Shown here piece by piece: positions 61,939 through 64,000 of a DNA stretch of 64,000 nucleotides. The translations under genes and the position numbers were made by a program. Source of the DNA: Companilactobacillus nuruki. Lineage in GTDB: Bacteria; Bacillota; Bacilli; Lactobacillales; Lactobacillaceae. Each line of letters begins with the position of its first letter. The first letter of the stretch is position 1. The DNA is taken from contig NZ_NIPR01000061.1 of NCBI RefSeq assembly GCF_002872255.1, positions 1 to 64,000 of the forward strand. The letters run 5' to 3'. A model generated the notes under the pieces. It ran no database searches and was not told where the DNA came from. It saw only the letters and a list, made by a program, of their open reading frames with translations.

Positions 61939-61971
61939 AAACACCAGTCTAACAGCTAGACTGGTGTTTTT
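61939..61971. terminator. Bidirectional terminator
   Basis: AAACACCAGTCTA-ACAGC-TAGACTGGTGTTT hairpin with A/T runs on both sides. Confidence 0.85.
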
Positions 61972-62039
61972 ATGCGGAATAAATTACACCTATTGTTTTA
62001 TTTGTCTCAGTATTTCCATCAATCCCATATATGTATCTA

Positions 62040-62144
62040 TCAACTAACTGGAACAACTAGATCATCAACATTCACATCGTTACTAATTAACTCCATTATT
62101 CTTTTAACAAGCAATCTCAATAGTTTTAATGGTAACTCATCCAT
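62040..62144 (-). CDS. Possible 34-residue peptide gene
   Basis: ATG at 62144 with AGAGAG upstream, stop at 62040. It reads MDELPLKLLRLLVKRIMEL... and ends VDDLVVPVS; the N-terminal half forms an amphipathic helix. It is placed between two terminators, so it would be a separate minus-strand transcript. No homologue recognised; could be chance. Confidence 0.3.
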   Translation of the reverse strand: MDELPLKLLRLLVKRIMELISNDVNVDDLVVPVS

Positions 62145-62161
62145 ATTTTTATCTCTCTTAT

Positions 62162-62206
62162 AAAAATAGTCTGATAAGTTTGGCACCCAACTTATCAGAC
62201 TATTTC
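62162..62206 (-). terminator. Intrinsic terminator of the aldolase operon
   Basis: AAATAGTCTGATAAGTT / AACTTATCAGACTATTT, 17-bp perfect stem. Its outer nine bases (AATAGTCTG / CAGACTATT) equal those of the hairpin core repeats, though the rest differs. Confidence 0.8.
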
Positions 62207-62210
62207 AATT

Positions 62211-63176
62211 TTATTTTTGCGTAACCAAACACTCATCTGGTTGTTGATCATAAATGATTTTATCAACAATGTCACATTCATAAGGATAAAGTGGCTTCAA
62301 GTGTATTGAATCGGCAAAATATAAATCAGCTTTACCATTGCTACTAAAGAGTTGCATCTTTTCACGAACAACTTTCTTTTGAGCTTCATCAGCTTCTGGA
62401 GTCATTAGCCATGGCTCATAGTCATTTGGATTAGCCAGTACTGTATCTTTAATTGCATGATAAAATGGCATCTTAATATCGGTTGAAATATTAACTTTAG
62501 CAATTCCATGGGCAACTGCTTCACGAATTTTTTCATCAGGATTATTAGAACCACCATGTAAGACTAATGGCATTTTAAGGGCTTCATTTAATGCATCTAA
62601 TTTGTCTATCTTTATATCGTTATCACCACTTGGATATGGTCCATGTACTGTTCCAATAGCAACAGCCAAGTCATCTACTCCAGTTGCTTCAACAAATTGT
62701 TTGGCACTATCAGGATCAGTATAGACTCTTCCCATATTATTCTCAGCGCTCGCATTACGATTACCGATACTGCCCAACTCTGCTTCGACCGCGACACCAA
62801 CTCTATGGGCCAAATCAACTGTTTGTTTAGTAGCCTTTAAATTCCCATCGAACGAAAGACCAGATGTATCAATCATTACCGAGTTCATTTGATCACGAAT
62901 AGCTCTCATAACATCATTAATATCACGGCCATGATCCAAGTGAACCGCAACTGGAACATTAGATGTCATAGCCATTTCACGAATATATCCAACAATATTG
63001 CTTCCCATCAGATCATATTCAAAGGGATGTACTTGTAAAATCACGGGTGAACGTAATTCTTCCGCAACGCTTAAAATATTTTTAACGAATTCACTATTCC
63101 CAACATTGAATGCTCCCACTGCAAAATGATTTTCATAAGCCTTATCTACTAAATACTTTGACGAAACTAATACCAT
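62211..63176 (-). CDS. Class II ketose-bisphosphate aldolase
   Basis: 321 residues. Zinc and substrate blocks: VAVHLDHGRDIND (metal His and catalytic Asp), EAELGSIGNR, AIGTVHGPYPSG, PLVLHGGSNNPDEKI. It cleaves fructose- or tagatose-1,6-bisphosphate to dihydroxyacetone-P and glyceraldehyde-3-P. The PTS permease gene upstream suggests a sugar-specific aldolase (for example tagatose or another ketose) in addition to a housekeeping enzyme. GAGGAA precedes the ATG. Confidence 0.88.
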   Translation of the reverse strand: MVLVSSKYLVDKAYENHFAVGAFNVGNSEFVKNILSVAEELRSPVILQVHPFEYDLMGSNIVGYIREMAMTSNVPVAVHLDHGRDINDVMRAIRDQMNSVMIDTSGLSFDGNLKATKQTVDLAHRVGVAVEAELGSIGNRNASAENNMGRVYTDPDSAKQFVEATGVDDLAVAIGTVHGPYPSGDNDIKIDKLDALNEALKMPLVLHGGSNNPDEKIREAVAHGIAKVNISTDIKMPFYHAIKDTVLANPNDYEPWLMTPEADEAQKKVVREKMQLFSSNGKADLYFADSIHLKPLYPYECDIVDKIIYDQQPDECLVTQK

Positions 63177-63209
63177 AATAAATTCCTCTTTTCCAATTCA
63201 AATTATTAG

Positions 63210-64000
63210 TTAAAAGATTGAAGCCACTTCCGATTTTTCTGTTTGATCAGTATTTTCTGCTTTAGTCATATCATCTATTGTTACGGTTTTCTTTGTTAAG
63301 CCTACAATCAAACACTCAACAATTGCTCCAGCAAGAATACATAAGACGTAAAGTAACGGATGATTTATAGCAATTGGGATAACAAATATTCCACCATGTG
63401 GTGCTTGTAATGTGATGCCGAATAACATTGATAATGCTCCGCCGACTCCAGCACCAATAATATTTCCCGGTATAACACGTAATGGATCAGCTCCAGCAAA
63501 AGGAATTACGCCCTCAGTTATAAAACACGCACCTAATACATAGGCAACTTTTCCTGTCTCACGTTCTTGGGTAGTAAATTTGTTTTTAAAGAATGTAGTT
63601 GCTAACCCTAGTGCAATAGGTGGAATCATTCCTCCACACATAATAGCTGCCATTGGTGCATAAACACCTGCTGTTAACATTTGAATACCAAAAGCATATG
63701 TGATTTTATTCAACGGACCTCCCATATCACTAACTAACAATGCTGCTAGAATAAAACCGATCAAAACAGCGTTTGCTCCTGACATGTGTTGTAACCATGC
63801 TGTTAGTGCTTTATTAAATGATCCAACTGGCGTATTTATCAAATAATGAATAACGGTTGCTGTTAAAAATGTCCCAATGACTGGATATAGAAGAACCGGA
63901 TTCAATCCTTGTAAGGAATTTGGTAATTTGATCAAAATCTTCTTTAAAACTACTACTACGTATCCGGCCACAAAACCAGCTACTACATCGCCTAAGAATC
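63210..64000 (-). CDS. PTS fructose-family permease EIIC (partial, runs off the window)
   Basis: The C-terminal 263 codons are visible; the frame continues beyond position 64000 (reading FLGDVVAGFVAGYVV upstream of the first Met). The motif EGVIPFAGADPLRVIPG is the fructose-family EIIC signature (compare EGAIPFAxxDPxRVIP). GMIPPIALGLATTFFKNKF and QAPHGGIFV also match. The protein ends in a charged tail without an attached EIIA. It feeds the downstream aldolase 33 bp away. Confidence 0.9.
   Translation of the reverse strand, partial: FLGDVVAGFVAGYVVVVLKKILIKLPNSLQGLNPVLLYPVIGTFLTATVIHYLINTPVGSFNKALTAWLQHMSGANAVLIGFILAALLVSDMGGPLNKITYAFGIQMLTAGVYAPMAAIMCGGMIPPIALGLATTFFKNKFTTQERETGKVAYVLGACFITEGVIPFAGADPLRVIPGNIIGAGVGGALSMLFGITLQAPHGGIFVIPIAINHPLLYVLCILAGAIVECLIVGLTKKTVTIDDMTKAENTDQTEKSEVASIF

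Noticed and set aside
61972-62163. 63-codon plus-strand open frame
   Set aside because: It begins at the edge of a terminator hairpin, has no ribosome site and shows no recognisable protein pattern.
62162-62206. Seventh copy of the hairpin core repeat
   Set aside because: Only the outer nine bases match; the inner stem and loop differ, so it is better explained as an ordinary terminator.
1-64000. CRISPR arrays, tRNA/rRNA genes, prophage or transposase genes
   Set aside because: Reading through the window I saw no regular spaced direct repeats, no cloverleaf-like sequences and no integrase, capsid or transposase proteins.

Overview
The window looks like a chromosomal segment of a low-GC lactic acid bacterium of the family Lactobacillaceae. 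The closest fit by gene style is the Companilactobacillus / former Lactobacillus alimentarius group. This is an inference from the AT-rich sequence, strong AGGAGG-type ribosome binding sites, many PTS sugar loci, a phosphoketolase with its own GntR regulator, C69 dipeptidases, and surface proteins that combine BspA-like leucine-rich repeats with C-terminal SLAP-type cell-wall domains. I recognised no rRNA, tRNA, CRISPR array, prophage or transposase gene. Nearly all of the DNA is ordinary metabolic, transport and regulatory gene content. The unexplained structure lies mostly between genes.

Layout. (1) 0.1-9.1 kb: asparagine synthase with a metallophosphoesterase, a GNAT acetyltransferase, a tightly coupled three-gene ABC unit with an unknown leading gene, DNA-3-methyladenine glycosylase I, a universal stress protein, a glycerate kinase and a divergent protein tyrosine phosphatase. 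(2) 9.4-10.0 kb: a 0.58-kb inverted-repeat element without coding capacity. (3) 10.0-12.9 kb: a substrate-binding protein/permease/ATPase transporter behind a transcription-attenuation leader, followed by an MFS exporter with an HxlR regulator. (4) 14.9-18.4 kb: two paralogous BspA/SLAP surface proteins. (5) 18.7-27.1 kb: a small membrane protein, phosphoketolase with GntR, a choloylglycine-hydrolase family enzyme, a DyP peroxidase, two more very small membrane proteins, an anion-permease-like carrier and a ClbS/DfsB-like protein. (6) 27.5-39.7 kb: two C69 dipeptidases flanking serine dehydratase and a LacI-GH13-PTS alpha-glucoside locus; the second dipeptidase sits in an operon with an OPT peptide transporter and a PqqD-like protein. 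(7) 40.2-53.5 kb: a cell-envelope LCP protein, an isochorismatase-like hydrolase, a redox/metal block (thioredoxin, CsoR/CstR-like repressor, two VIT1/CCC1 carriers, PerR, a frameshifted arsenate reductase, an AdcABC-like metal transporter, a Zur-like regulator), a PadR-MFS pair and a two-component system. (8) 53.8-64 kb: an acid-CoA ligase fused operonically to an ABC permease and ATPase with no binding protein, a MalH/EIICBA alpha-glucoside locus with an RpiR regulator, and a ketose-bisphosphate aldolase next to a fructose-type PTS gene cut by the window edge.

Regulation is legible in several places. There are matching palindromes upstream of the GntR gene and phosphoketolase, of thioredoxin and the CsoR-like gene, of the Zur-like gene and the metal ABC operon, and around the LacI-GH13 locus. 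Single palindromes precede the padR, malH/rpiR and HxlR-linked MFS genes.

The most novel-looking signals are: a family of intergenic elements with a conserved hairpin core (six copies, two inside larger elements with terminal inverted repeats); the attenuation leader with three competing stems at 12.7-12.86 kb; the ligase/ABC operon with a ten-codon leader ORF; the OPT/PqqD/C69 peptide operon; and the three-gene ABC unit with an unrecognised first gene.
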